Shown here: one piece after another, positions 51,443 through 60,093 of the stretch
Layout: each line of letters begins with the position of its first letter
Numbering within the stretch: the stretch's first letter is position 1
Source of the DNA: Leptofilum sp965223285
Lineage (GTDB): Bacteria > Chloroflexota > Anaerolineae > Promineifilales > Promineifilaceae
DNA length: 64,000 bases
Reading direction: 5' to 3'
NCBI RefSeq assembly: GCF_965223285.1
Contig: NZ_OZ244997.1
Location: 4,836,001-4,900,000, forward strand
Program-made: the position numbers and the translations under genes
The notes under the pieces: generated by a model
The model's database searches: none
Told to the model about the DNA's origin: nothing
The model's input: the letters and a program-made list of their open reading frames with translations, nothing else

Positions 51443-53653
51443 CTAATTCCCCAAAATATCATCCAGCGGAGCATCATCCTCATCGACCAGGGTGCGGCGG
51501 GTTTTGCCGCCGGATTTGGGGTCTTCGACCAGACCCATCTCGTAGAGGTGCTCCATGAGGCGGGCCGCGCGCGGGTAGCCGAGGCGCAGCTTGCGCTGCA
51601 AGAAGGAGGCGGAGATGGTGTCGTTTTTCTGGGCTAGCTCGATGGCGGCTTCTAGCAGGCTGTCCGTTTCGTCCAGCAGGGCGTATTTGGCGATGAGGCT
51701 TTCCCAGGGAGCGGGCATCGGTTCAAAATCGTCGGGGATGTTTTCATGCCAGAAGTTGACAATGCGCTCAATTTCCAGGTCGGTGGGGAAGACGCCTTGC
51801 ACACGGGCGGGCGCGCTGGCTTCGGGGGAGAGGAAGAGCATGTCGCCCTTGCCCAGCAGTTGATCGGCACCTGTCGTGTCCAAAATAACGCGAGAATCCA
51901 CATTGGAAGCGACGGCAAAGGAGAGGCGTGCCGGGAAGTTGGCTTTGATGAGGCCGGTAATGACGTCGGTAGACGGCCGTTGCGTAGCCACCACCAAATG
52001 AATCCCCGTCGCCCGCGCCATTTGTGCCAAGCGGCAGAGCGTGCGTTCCACGTCGCCAGGGTACATGTGCATCAAATCAGCCAGCTCATCAATGAAAACG
52101 GCGATGTAGGGGAACTTTTTGCGTGTTTTATCCCCCGCCACTTTGCGATTGTAGCCGCCGATGTTGCGGGCATTCACCTGGGCAAATATTTCGTAGCGGC
52201 GATCCATTTCGGCTGTGAGCCAGCGCAGCATGCCTACGGCTCGGTCTGCATCTACCTCCACTTGGCCGATGAGGTGGGGCAGTCCATTGAAGCGAATAAG
52301 CTCCACCTTTTTGGGATCGATCATGATGAGGTTGAGCTTGTCTGGCGTGTTGTTGAACACTAGGCAGCTAATAAGCGCATTGATGCAGACGGACTTGCCA
52401 GAGCCGGTGGTGCCGGCGATGAGCAGGTGGGGCATCTTGGCCAGATCAATGGCGATGGGTGCCCCGGAAACATCCTTGCCCAGGGCCACAGCCAAATTGG
52501 AGTTGTATTTGGTATATTCCGGTGATTCCACGATGGAACGCAGGCTGACAACGGCCGTTTCCGAATTTGGTACCTCAATCCCCACAATCCCCCGACCTGG
52601 CACTGGGGCCTGGATGCGCAGGCGGGTGGCTGCCAACGCCAGGGCCAAATCTTTGCGAAGGGCTGCAATCTGGTTCACACGCACCTTTTGCTGGCGCGGC
52701 TCTCCGTCAGGGCCAGTGCGCTCCACGTAGCCCGGCTCCACGCCAAATTGAGTAATGGCAGGGCCTCGTTGAATTTGGGTGACGGTAGCTGGCAGACCAA
52801 AGTGCGCCAGCGTCTCTTCGATGATCTTTTTCTTTTCATCAATTTCGGCTGGTGTTAGGGCCACATCCTGCCCCTCTTCCAGCAAATCGAGCGGGGGCAG
52901 GCGTTTGCTACGTCTTTGGGCTGCTGGATCGGCGTAAACGGCCGTGTCATCAATAATGAGCAGGTCGTCATAGCTAGGGGCTGGCGGCTGCTCTGGCAGC
53001 GGCAGTTGCACGGCTCGATCTGGTTGGATTGCTGCTGGTTGCTCTGGCGGTGCCAACTCCTGCGAAAGCTGCCGCAAGCGGATGGAAGCTGTGTTCAAGC
53101 CTGTCAGCAAATCTTCCCAAGTAAAGCCCAAAATGAGGCTGATGCCGTAAGCAAGTAAGAGAAAATAGAAGCTGTTGGTCAGGAAGGCCCCTAAGAAATC
53201 CAGCAGCGGTTCAGACAAAGCCCAGCCCACCAAGCCACCACCCTTGCCTAAATACACTTCTGGCGGGGTGGTACCCGTAAGCTGGTAACTGAGCGGCAGC
53301 AGCGTCAGCAGCACCAGCTCAAACCCAATGACCTGCGCCGTGCGAATATGGTATGGCTTTTCTACCTGCCGCAAGGTGAGGTGCAGCCCTCCCGCCGAAG
53401 CGGAAAGCAACAGCGGGTAAATGCCCCAGCCGAACAGTGTACGAAACAGGCAAAGCCAGGAACCTTCTTCGCCGAGACAAGCGTCATTAGGCAAACTGAG
53501 CAAAGCAAGTAAGATGAGAAATGAGATGGTGAAGAGGACAATGCCTGCAATTTCAATGCGCCAGGGGATCAGGCTGTTGATCAGGCGTTCGTCCCAAGTG
53601 GGTGGGGGTGGCGCAGGGGTCTTTTTGCGGCCAGAGGATTTTGATCGTGCCAT
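51443..53653 (-). CDS. ftsK: DNA translocase FtsK/SpoIIIE
   Basis: It has 736 residues. Four to five membrane segments (about 25-170) anchor it; a Pro-rich linker leads to the alpha/beta motor. Walker A is GTTGSGKSVCINALI, Walker B is YIAVFIDELADLMHMYPGDVE, and the region RATGIHLVVATQRPSTDVITGLIKANFPARLSF is a family hallmark. The C-terminal gamma winged helix (ISASFLQRKLRLGYPRAARLMEHLYEMGLV) reads oriented KOPS-type sequences. It resolves chromosome dimers and pumps DNA at division. Palindromes lie in the linker and motor. It is downstream of the S1 gene in the same direction. Confidence 0.96.
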   Translation of the reverse strand: MARSKSSGRKKTPAPPPPTWDERLINSLIPWRIEIAGIVLFTISFLILLALLSLPNDACLGEEGSWLCLFRTLFGWGIYPLLLSASAGGLHLTLRQVEKPYHIRTAQVIGFELVLLTLLPLSYQLTGTTPPEVYLGKGGGLVGWALSEPLLDFLGAFLTNSFYFLLLAYGISLILGFTWEDLLTGLNTASIRLRQLSQELAPPEQPAAIQPDRAVQLPLPEQPPAPSYDDLLIIDDTAVYADPAAQRRSKRLPPLDLLEEGQDVALTPAEIDEKKKIIEETLAHFGLPATVTQIQRGPAITQFGVEPGYVERTGPDGEPRQQKVRVNQIAALRKDLALALAATRLRIQAPVPGRGIVGIEVPNSETAVVSLRSIVESPEYTKYNSNLAVALGKDVSGAPIAIDLAKMPHLLIAGTTGSGKSVCINALISCLVFNNTPDKLNLIMIDPKKVELIRFNGLPHLIGQVEVDADRAVGMLRWLTAEMDRRYEIFAQVNARNIGGYNRKVAGDKTRKKFPYIAVFIDELADLMHMYPGDVERTLCRLAQMARATGIHLVVATQRPSTDVITGLIKANFPARLSFAVASNVDSRVILDTTGADQLLGKGDMLFLSPEASAPARVQGVFPTDLEIERIVNFWHENIPDDFEPMPAPWESLIAKYALLDETDSLLEAAIELAQKNDTISASFLQRKLRLGYPRAARLMEHLYEMGLVEDPKSGGKTRRTLVDEDDAPLDDILGN

Positions 53654-53661
53654 TCCAGTAC

Positions 53662-53705
53662 GTAACTGGGTAATTGAGTAAAATTGGGTAACTGGGTAAT
53701 TACCC
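53662..53705. repeat. Direct repeat GTAACTGGGTAATT with terminal palindrome
   Basis: GTAACTGGGTAATT occurs at 53662-53675 and 53688-53701, 26 bases apart. The second runs into GGGTAATTACCC (53694-53705), a perfect 12-base palindrome. It lies between ftsK and the S1-domain gene. Confidence 0.7.
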
Positions 53706-53749
53706 GGTGCTAGATTACTTAATCACCCTTACAAAAGCGTTTTCTCAGG

Positions 53750-54760
53750 CTACTCGGCGTCATCCGCCGTGAGGCCACGCAAGGTAAGTGCCAACCGCTT
53801 GTTGCTGCCATCTACTTTTAAGACGCGGGCAACCACAATTTGCCCCTTAGACACGACATTCCGAGGATGCAAAAACGTGCCTTCGGCTAGCTGTGAGATG
53901 TGAATCAGGCCTTCCAACTCATCTTCAACCATCACAAAGGCACCGAAGCTAACGACGTTGCTAATGGTACCTTCTATAAGCTGCCCTGGTTTGTACCGCT
54001 GGTCAACGGTGAGCCAGGGATTTTCTTTTAAGCGTTTGAGGCTCAGAGCAACACGGCCGTTTTCCGAATCCACATTGAGCACTTTTACCTGAACCGTTTG
54101 GTCAGGCTTCAAAATGTCGCTGGGATGGATGACGCGGCTCCAGGAAAGTTCGGAAATGTGAATCAGCCCTTCCACGCCGCCCAAATCTACAAATGCGCCA
54201 AAATTGGTGAGATTGGTTACTGTTCCATGATGAATCTGATCTTTCTCAATGCGTTCAAAAAGCTGTTCGCGGGTATCTGCTTCTACCAGCGTGGCCCGCT
54301 CCGATAAAATGAGCCGATTCATTTCTCGGTTCAGTTCAATGATTTTTAACGTGAGCTCTTCGGAATGCCATCTTCTCAGGGCGTTTAATCGTTCGCTTTC
54401 CAGATGAAATTGGGGGAAATCAATGAGCTGAGAGGCAGGCACAAAGCCTTGTAGCCCGCGCCACTGTACCAGCAAACCGCCTTTGTTGTAGCCAGTTACC
54501 GGCAAGTTCATGGTCTGATCAGCATCCATAATTTGTTGGGCACGCCGCCAGGGGTCTCCTTCATGTCCGTGTTCACCCTCTGCCCACCGGAGACGGCCGT
54601 CTAACTGTTGGTTCAAGCCAGCCCATCCATTGCTTTTCACTGTTTCCGCTTTAGTTTCTGCGGGGAGTAGGGCTTCCTCCTGCTCAAATAAGGAGGCCCA
54701 ATAAGCATCGTCAGATTGTGATTGGGAGGACATTTCTGGTGGGAAGGCATTTGCGGTCAT
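53750..54760 (-). CDS. rpsA: S1-domain RNA-binding protein (ribosomal protein S1-like)
   Basis: It has 336 residues with three S1 domains: VQWRGLQGFVPASQLIDF (about 80-145), GTVTNLTNFGAFVDLGGVEGLIHISELSW (about 165-235) and GTISNVVSFGAFVMVEDELEGLIHISQLAEG (about 250-325). The N-terminus is acidic. The protein is shorter than proteobacterial S1 (six domains) but like those of many Gram-positive and Chloroflexota species. ATG 54760 was chosen for an AGAGAG site 8 bases upstream; ATG 54766 and a TTG at 54796 are possible. Confidence 0.88.
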   Translation of the reverse strand: MTANAFPPEMSSQSQSDDAYWASLFEQEEALLPAETKAETVKSNGWAGLNQQLDGRLRWAEGEHGHEGDPWRRAQQIMDADQTMNLPVTGYNKGGLLVQWRGLQGFVPASQLIDFPQFHLESERLNALRRWHSEELTLKIIELNREMNRLILSERATLVEADTREQLFERIEKDQIHHGTVTNLTNFGAFVDLGGVEGLIHISELSWSRVIHPSDILKPDQTVQVKVLNVDSENGRVALSLKRLKENPWLTVDQRYKPGQLIEGTISNVVSFGAFVMVEDELEGLIHISQLAEGTFLHPRNVVSKGQIVVARVLKVDGSNKRLALTLRGLTADDAE

Positions 54761-55119
54761 TTCCATTACTCTCTGTGGATTTATGCAATTGGCCAAGAGT
54801 GTTTGAGCATTTCAAATAATGAATTTGGCCGATCACTAAGGTGATACAATGTTACCGGATGATACCGTTGCAAACAAGAGAATTTCTTGGTGGACGGTGG
54901 AGGAAAGTTTTTTCAGTTGTCATGACAATTAAACAAACCACAGAGAAATTGGTCTCTGGTTTTCAAGTTAGTTTCTGTGGTTTGCAATATTTGTGGAAGG
55001 CTTCGATGTGAGCCATAATGATTTCTCAATTATAGGGTGAGATAGCTGTATGTCAAACAAAATTTTATATGATTTTTATCCAAATTAAGCGCAGAAAAAC
55101 GTGATAGCAACGAGGTGAA
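54761..55119. other. Divergent intergenic region with inverted repeats, S1 gene / birA
   Basis: No gene is seen in these 359 bases. They hold a perfect 12-base palindrome TTGTCATGACAA (54917-54928), an 11-bp inverted repeat CAAACCACAGA / TCTGTGGTTTG (54934-54944 and 54974-54984) and, within it, CAGAGA/TCTCTG (54941-54946 and 54953-54958). The CTCTGTGG-type sequence recurs at 56050-56068. The promoters of both divergent genes must lie here, but none is clear. Confidence 0.6.
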
Positions 55120-55935
55120 ATGATGACAGAATTGTCGGTAACGGCCGTTTCAAATGCACTCTCAACCCGCTGGCTAGGGCAAGCCTGCGAGGTGTTCCCA
55201 GAAGTCGACTCTACTAATGATTTGCTCAAGCAAAGAGTGCAACAAGGTTCGCCCCACGACCCGCCAGCAGGATTTGTGATGCTGACCGATTACCAACGAC
55301 AGGGACGCGGCCGTATGGCGCGCAGTTGGGACGCGCCCGCTGGCAGTTCGCTGCTGCTCTCCATGCTGTTTCGCCCCAACTGGCCTGCTGCCCAAACCAA
55401 CTGGCTCACCATGCTGGTCAGCGTAGCAGCGACCGAAGCGATTGCTGCCCATACCGACCTGGACGTGCGCCTGAAATGGCCCAATGACATCATGGTGCAG
55501 CAGGCTGGGCAGTGGCACAAGACGGGCGGCATTTTGCAAGAAGGGGGTTTTGGTGCAGACGGCCGTTTGGAATGGGCCATTGTAGGGATTGGCATCAACG
55601 TGAATATTCCTGCGTCGCAATTGCCAGATGGCACCACGCCAGCCACCAGCCTGCTGGTGGCCACCGGGCAGCAGCAACCCCGACTGCCTCTGCTCGTCAC
55701 CTTTTTACAGCGGGTAGAGAATTTGTATGATGAGGTGGGCAACGGCCGTTCCCCACACGCTCGCTGGCAAGAAAAATTGATCACATTAGGTCAGTCCGTC
55801 ACTGTAACCCAAGCTCAAACAAGTAAGCAATTTAGCGGCATGGCTGAAGCCACAGACGCCGCCGGGCATCTGCTTGTTCGCGATGAAACAGGCCAACTGC
55901 ACACTATCGCCGCTGCCGATGTAACCTTGCGCTGA
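55120..55935 (+). CDS. birA: Biotin--[acetyl-CoA-carboxylase] ligase
   Basis: It attaches biotin to the carrier protein of biotin enzymes. It has 271 residues, with no N-terminal DNA-binding domain, so it is the type without repressor function. VDSTNDLLKQ, the biotinyl-AMP motif YQRQGRGRMARSWDAPAGSSLLLSMLFRP and KWPNDIMV are diagnostic, with the C-terminal SH3-like domain (FSGMAEATDAAGHLLVRDETG). ATG 55120 or 55123 follows CGAGGTGA. Four palindrome copies are spread through the gene, the first (55140) right after the start. Confidence 0.95.
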   Translation: MMTELSVTAVSNALSTRWLGQACEVFPEVDSTNDLLKQRVQQGSPHDPPAGFVMLTDYQRQGRGRMARSWDAPAGSSLLLSMLFRPNWPAAQTNWLTMLVSVAATEAIAAHTDLDVRLKWPNDIMVQQAGQWHKTGGILQEGGFGADGRLEWAIVGIGINVNIPASQLPDGTTPATSLLVATGQQQPRLPLLVTFLQRVENLYDEVGNGRSPHARWQEKLITLGQSVTVTQAQTSKQFSGMAEATDAAGHLLVRDETGQLHTIAAADVTLR

Positions 55936-55936
55936 G

Positions 55937-55956
55937 TTTAGTTATTGTCAACTAAA
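55937..55956 (+). terminator. Weak A/T hairpin after birA
   Basis: TTTAGTT and AACTAAA pair around a 6-base loop just after the birA stop, followed by AATCTCGTTTTTC. The stem is only A-T and one G-C, so termination would be weak. Confidence 0.3.
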
Positions 55957-56049
55957 AATCTCGTTTTTCACCAAAATTGGGTTACAATAGAGCAAGACTT
56001 CGGCTAGCCACACAACTTTTTTGCAGATGGTGCAAATTGCGCTGATAAA

Positions 56050-56068
56050 TTCTCTTTTATCTCTGTGG
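56050..56068. repeat. CTCTGTGG direct repeat
   Basis: CTCTGTGGTCTCTGTGG is two tandem CTCTGTGG units separated by one T. Its complement form occurs near 54938-54984. Function unknown. Confidence 0.45.
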
Positions 56069-56108
56069 TCTCTGTGGCAAAATTATTTCCGAAGGAGAGG
56101 AATCCACC

Positions 56109-56471
56109 ATGACCGATTTTCGCGATGATTTTGACGATGATTTGAACAGCGATCTCGATGATGATTTTTCTGCTTTTCGGGATGATCTATTTGGGGATGA
56201 TGAAGGTTCATCATTGGTAGATGATCTGCCACCAATTGACGATATGGATGATGAGTTTGAGGAACTTCGCCGCAAATCGGCCCGTGGCGAATCGTTGGAC
56301 GATGATTTAGCCAGCGATAATGAATTTTTCAGCGAAGAAAGCAGCGGTGGCGGCGGCTTTGCTTGGCGCAATTTCACCCCCGGTCAGCGGCTCATTTTGG
56401 CCTTGCTAATCTTCCTCAACATTGTCATGGGCGTTTTTGGCCTGCTGGTCGTCACCGGCAATATCGGCTAA
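56109..56471 (+). CDS. Very acidic small protein with one C-terminal membrane helix
   Basis: It has 120 residues. The first 85 are dominated by Asp and Glu (runs such as FDDDLNSDLDDDFSAFRDDLFGDDE), then a Gly-rich turn (SSGGGGFAWRNFTPGQR) and a single membrane helix LILALLIFLNIVMGVFGLLVVTG that ends the protein. It would be tail-anchored with its acidic part in the cytoplasm. GAAGGAGAGG lies upstream. I recognise no family; low-complexity acidic anchors of this kind may act in charge-based recruitment (inference). Confidence 0.75.
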   Translation: MTDFRDDFDDDLNSDLDDDFSAFRDDLFGDDEGSSLVDDLPPIDDMDDEFEELRRKSARGESLDDDLASDNEFFSEESSGGGGFAWRNFTPGQRLILALLIFLNIVMGVFGLLVVTGNIG

Positions 56472-56495
56472 TTTTTTAAACTGTCACCGAATAAA

Positions 56496-56522
56496 AAAAC
56501 TGGGCGCAACGCGCCCAGTTTT
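56496..56522. terminator. Strong bidirectional terminator between convergent genes
   Basis: AAAACTGGGCGC and GCGCCCAGTTTT form a 12-bp perfect stem with a 3-base AAC loop. The A-run on the left and T-run on the right make it work in both directions, for the acidic protein (+) and the SPFH protein (-). Confidence 0.9.
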
Positions 56523-56548
56523 GCTTTCAAACGAGGTTCAGGATTTGC

Positions 56549-57730
56549 TTACGGCGAATCTGCTGTGGCTGGCACGGTGGTTTGGCCACCGGTTTCTACG
56601 GTGGGCACAATGCCTGGCCCTGGCAAAACCAAGGTCGGAATGGTACCTTCTGGCGTAAAGATGATTTTGTCCGTGTCCGTGAGGGCACTGGCGTTGGCCT
56701 GTACAATCAGCAGCTCCACATATTCTGGATTTTGAGCGTAAATCAACGCCAACGCATCTTGCAGAGCCGTGTCGGCCTGTGCTTGAACCAGAGCCACCTC
56801 AGCTAAAATTTCTGCAATTCGCAAATTTTCTTCGGCTTGCAAAAGCTCATTCTCTTTTGTGGCCAAAAGCACCGCCTGCTGTCTGGCAAGGTCAGCCAAA
56901 TCGTTGTTTTGTGTTGCCTCAATAACGGCTAATTGGGCTGCAAGCCGTTCTTGTTCAAGCTGTGCTAGGAAAATCTGCTGGCGTGTTTGCTCTTGAATCC
57001 GGCTTTGTTCTACGCGGATTTCACCTTCTTGCCGCGCTTGTTCGGCCGCAGCTTCAGCCTCGGCTTTTAGTTCATCCTGGGCTGCTTTTTCGGTTTCCAG
57101 ACGACTTTGCACAATGGCATCTAACGCTGCTTGCACTGCTGGCGATAAAATGACTTCAGGAACTACGAGATTTTCAATACGGAGGCCAATATCGGCGACT
57201 AGGTTGTTTAGCTCTTCATCAATGCAGTTGCGCAGCTCATCCCGCGACGTGCCAATGATGTTGTTGTCGAAGGTGCGGTCGCCGACGCACACTTTCATGG
57301 ATTGCCGCGCCAAATCTTGAACGCGCGTACTGGCAAGCAAATCATCCCGGTAAATGCCGCGATATTGCGCCCACTGCTCCCGGATGAGTGGTGATTGTCC
57401 TAAATCCGGGCGGAAAATATCGCCGCTCACAACCAAACCTATCCGCTGTTTGTCTTGGGTTATGATTTCTTCATCCCGCACGGTGAAGGGGATCGCTTGG
57501 GAAGAGATGGTTTCCAGGGAGACAAAAATGCCAACATCGCTGTACACGCCAGGTCCAACAATTTCATGGATGCGGTTGTTGCGGAACTGTATGCCTACTT
57601 CTTGTTCCTGGACGGATTCGAGGAAGTAGAAAAATTGGCCTGCAAAAGAAAGTAACAGCACGATGCCCACGATGGCGATAACCACAACCACGATGCGTCG
57701 AACACCTGCCAAATTTAATTGTCTGTTCAT
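56549..57730 (-). CDS. SPFH/band-7 domain membrane protein (prohibitin/HflK-like)
   Basis: It has 393 residues. One N-terminal membrane helix (IVVVVIAIVGIVLLLSFAGQFFYFL) is followed by the band-7 domain (VQEQEVGIQFRNNRIHEIVGPGVYSDV... to about residue 190) and a long Ala/Glu/Gln coiled coil (about 190-330). A Pro/Thr-rich tail ends it (TIPTLVLPGPGIVPTVETGG). Such proteins form large membrane rings that scaffold or protect membrane proteases. The ATG 57730 has AGGAGA upstream; the open frame upstream is not similar. Confidence 0.88.
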   Translation of the reverse strand: MNRQLNLAGVRRIVVVVIAIVGIVLLLSFAGQFFYFLESVQEQEVGIQFRNNRIHEIVGPGVYSDVGIFVSLETISSQAIPFTVRDEEIITQDKQRIGLVVSGDIFRPDLGQSPLIREQWAQYRGIYRDDLLASTRVQDLARQSMKVCVGDRTFDNNIIGTSRDELRNCIDEELNNLVADIGLRIENLVVPEVILSPAVQAALDAIVQSRLETEKAAQDELKAEAEAAAEQARQEGEIRVEQSRIQEQTRQQIFLAQLEQERLAAQLAVIEATQNNDLADLARQQAVLLATKENELLQAEENLRIAEILAEVALVQAQADTALQDALALIYAQNPEYVELLIVQANASALTDTDKIIFTPEGTIPTLVLPGPGIVPTVETGGQTTVPATADSP

Positions 57731-57835
57731 GGTTTCTCCTAATGTAGATGTAAGGGTGTATAGAGCTATCTTATCAGAATTTACGCTTTTTGTAGGGTTT
57801 TGTTGCAGCACCTTGGTGCTATGGTGTGAGGTAGA

Positions 57836-60037
57836 TCAACGGCCGTTCTCGCCCCCCGGCCTATATTCTTCAGCCAAATTTGCCAGGATGTCTGCCTCTG
57901 TGAACCAAACAGGCGTTAGCTCCCGCGCCGCAAAAAAGGGTGCCTGATCGGCGTAATGGGGCGAGCTTTCATCGCGCGTAGCACTGCCAAATTGGTGAAT
58001 GCTTTGTGAGCTGACCGAGCCATCTGGCTGCCACGTCACCAACAAAATGTAAGAATCCCCCGCGATGCCGCGGAAACGGCCGTCCTCCCCCAGTTCCCCA
58101 TAAATCGCGTGCAGCACATCTGGTGAGCCACCCAGCCCTAAATCCACGTCGCCGCGCACCAGACGGTTCACCTCCTGCCAAGGAACCTCAACCGTGCCGA
58201 ACTGCTCCATCATTAAATCAACCGCCTGAGAGAAGCTATTGTGCACGGAAACGGCCGTAAACACTCCACCCGTCATATTCGACACCGACATTTTAGTATC
58301 GTCTGCTTCCAAAACGTAATATACCGTTAGGATGGCCACCGATGCGCCCGTGCTGTCTGGCGTAGTTTGCCAATCCCAGTTTGCCAGCAGGTTGTAGGCG
58401 GCACGCTCATTTGGGTCACTGGGCGGTGATTCCGCCAAAATCATGCTCTCTATGCGCGCTACATCCGATTCTGGATGGTAAGTCATGTCATATTTGTAAG
58501 CGAAAAACTCATCTTCCGTAATCGACTGATCGCCGCCAACCAGCTCCAACGTTCGCAGCGACCGATTGGACATCGTGTCGTCAATGCCCAAGGTCGGGGA
58601 GAAGTTGGCCTCATCCGGGTTGCCTTCGCCTAAAGTGGTGCGGTACGGGCTGCTGTTACTGTTTTGCACAAAACCAGATGGCGGATTGCTCACCTGCGGC
58701 AGATCGTCAAATGGTAAATATTCTGTCCACAACGTTTCCGACGTGTTGCCGGGCAAATATTGTTGCCAGTTGTATCCTTCAGCACGGATGGGAATACGGC
58801 CGTTGTACACATAAAAAATATTTCCTTCTGCATCTGCATACCCCACGTTAAACATTGGCAACGACCCCTCGCGCATGGCTGCTTGCCATTCATCCAGATT
58901 GGTTGCCTTGTTCAGCCGCACAAATTGCTCTACATGTCCGATCTCACCCATCCCCGCGTAGCGCATGGCATACACCCCATGATCTTGCCGCACTGTTGGC
59001 CCATAAACCGACCACAGCACCTCGCGCTTTACCGTCCAGCGAAAACGGCCGAACAGCGTCACCGTAATTGGCACTTCCCCAACTTCTAAATTGCGCCACT
59101 CGCCATCAAAAAGATATTGGTCGGGATTGTCTGGGTTCATCTCCAGTACGTAAATATCAATCAAATCTGGGCTGTTCACCGTAAACGCCCAGCCTAAATG
59201 CTCGTTATGCCCATGCGTTATGGTGGGGGAACCGGGCAGCAAGCCACCAACCGTATTCCACCCCTCCTCGCTAACAATGTGCGCCTCATACCAAGCCACT
59301 GGCCCTTCCCACGGCTGATGCGAATTGATCGCCAGAAATGTCTCACCATTGGCACTGCGCGCTGGCCCTATGGCAATGACATTGGAGCCATAGCGTACCG
59401 CTGGCGGGAGATTAGAGATTGGAGATTGGGAAAGATCACCAAGTTCCTTTTCGGAGACGGGTCCCTGTCGCGTCTCGGCAAATAGCTCTCCCAACGCACC
59501 GTCTATGCCAAAAAAGAGCGGTACGCGGTGAATAAACCCGGCAGCGACATCCCGCCCGGAGAGGGGGTAAAGCTCTGGCAGGATTACCTCGTTTTCGTGC
59601 AGAGCAGCGTAATAGTTAAGGCCATCGGCATACCCTTGCATGATGGCTTGGATGTCTGGGGGAATGGTATGGTATTTGGCGTCTACTACATCCCAGATGC
59701 GGAGGAGCTGCACCATGTAATCGTTGGGAGCGGCATCAACGCCGTAGGCGACGCCCAGCTTGCCCCGTGCTGCCACCATTGCCTGCTGGATGGTTAGGAA
59801 GTCGTCCTCCGCGTGGGCATAGGCCAGGCCGTAGGCAGCATCTGCATCTGTTTTGCCAAAGATGTGCGGCACGCCAAAGCTGTCTCGCCGGATGATGACG
59901 TTGTAGTTGTCGTTGATCGCTTCCAGCTCATCCAGGTTGACCACAAACGGCCAAACGCCCTGAGGCCAAAAAATATACGCAGCGGCCAATGTCAGCACTC
60001 CAACCACGCCCACCACAATTTTTTGCCATCGTTTCAT
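57836..60037 (-). CDS. Penicillin acylase family Ntn hydrolase (copy 1)
   Basis: It has 733 residues with an N-terminal membrane or signal helix (IVVGVVGVLTLAAAYIFW). It would be processed into alpha and beta chains. The nucleophile Ser is in VRYGSNVIAIGPARSANG (about residue 215), followed by FLAINSHQPWEGPVAWYEAH. It hydrolyses amides such as beta-lactams, acyl-homoserine lactones or related compounds; the substrate is unknown. A GATTGGAGA-family repeat (59407-59430) is inserted in frame just before the nucleophile, in the spacer that is normally cut out. Palindromes lie at 57838 and elsewhere. Confidence 0.92.
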   Translation of the reverse strand: MKRWQKIVVGVVGVLTLAAAYIFWPQGVWPFVVNLDELEAINDNYNVIIRRDSFGVPHIFGKTDADAAYGLAYAHAEDDFLTIQQAMVAARGKLGVAYGVDAAPNDYMVQLLRIWDVVDAKYHTIPPDIQAIMQGYADGLNYYAALHENEVILPELYPLSGRDVAAGFIHRVPLFFGIDGALGELFAETRQGPVSEKELGDLSQSPISNLPPAVRYGSNVIAIGPARSANGETFLAINSHQPWEGPVAWYEAHIVSEEGWNTVGGLLPGSPTITHGHNEHLGWAFTVNSPDLIDIYVLEMNPDNPDQYLFDGEWRNLEVGEVPITVTLFGRFRWTVKREVLWSVYGPTVRQDHGVYAMRYAGMGEIGHVEQFVRLNKATNLDEWQAAMREGSLPMFNVGYADAEGNIFYVYNGRIPIRAEGYNWQQYLPGNTSETLWTEYLPFDDLPQVSNPPSGFVQNSNSSPYRTTLGEGNPDEANFSPTLGIDDTMSNRSLRTLELVGGDQSITEDEFFAYKYDMTYHPESDVARIESMILAESPPSDPNERAAYNLLANWDWQTTPDSTGASVAILTVYYVLEADDTKMSVSNMTGGVFTAVSVHNSFSQAVDLMMEQFGTVEVPWQEVNRLVRGDVDLGLGGSPDVLHAIYGELGEDGRFRGIAGDSYILLVTWQPDGSVSSQSIHQFGSATRDESSPHYADQAPFFAARELTPVWFTEADILANLAEEYRPGGENGR
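59407..59430. repeat. GATTGGAGA-family repeat inside the penicillin acylase gene
   Basis: GGAGATTAGAGATTGGAGAT and four further bases form tandem GAGATTNG units. On the coding strand they read LSQSPISNLPP, directly before the new N-terminal Ser region, with no frame break. Confidence 0.75.
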
Positions 60038-60051
60038 AAAGTTGCTCTATG

Positions 60052-60084
60052 ACACATGCGATTTCTTCAAGAAATCGCATGTGT
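60052..60084. repeat. 33-base near-perfect palindrome between the two acylases
   Basis: ACACATGCGATTTCTT (60052-60067) and AAGAAATCGCATGTGT (60069-60084) are exact complements around a single C. It fills most of the 56-base gap between the two minus-strand acylase genes. No T-run follows, so a role in RNA processing or DNA binding is more likely than termination. Confidence 0.8.
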
Positions 60085-60093
60085 TGTGAAGGA

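Noticed and set aside
51746..52363. 205-codon + strand frame inside ftsK
   Set aside because: Antisense to the conserved motor domain of ftsK.
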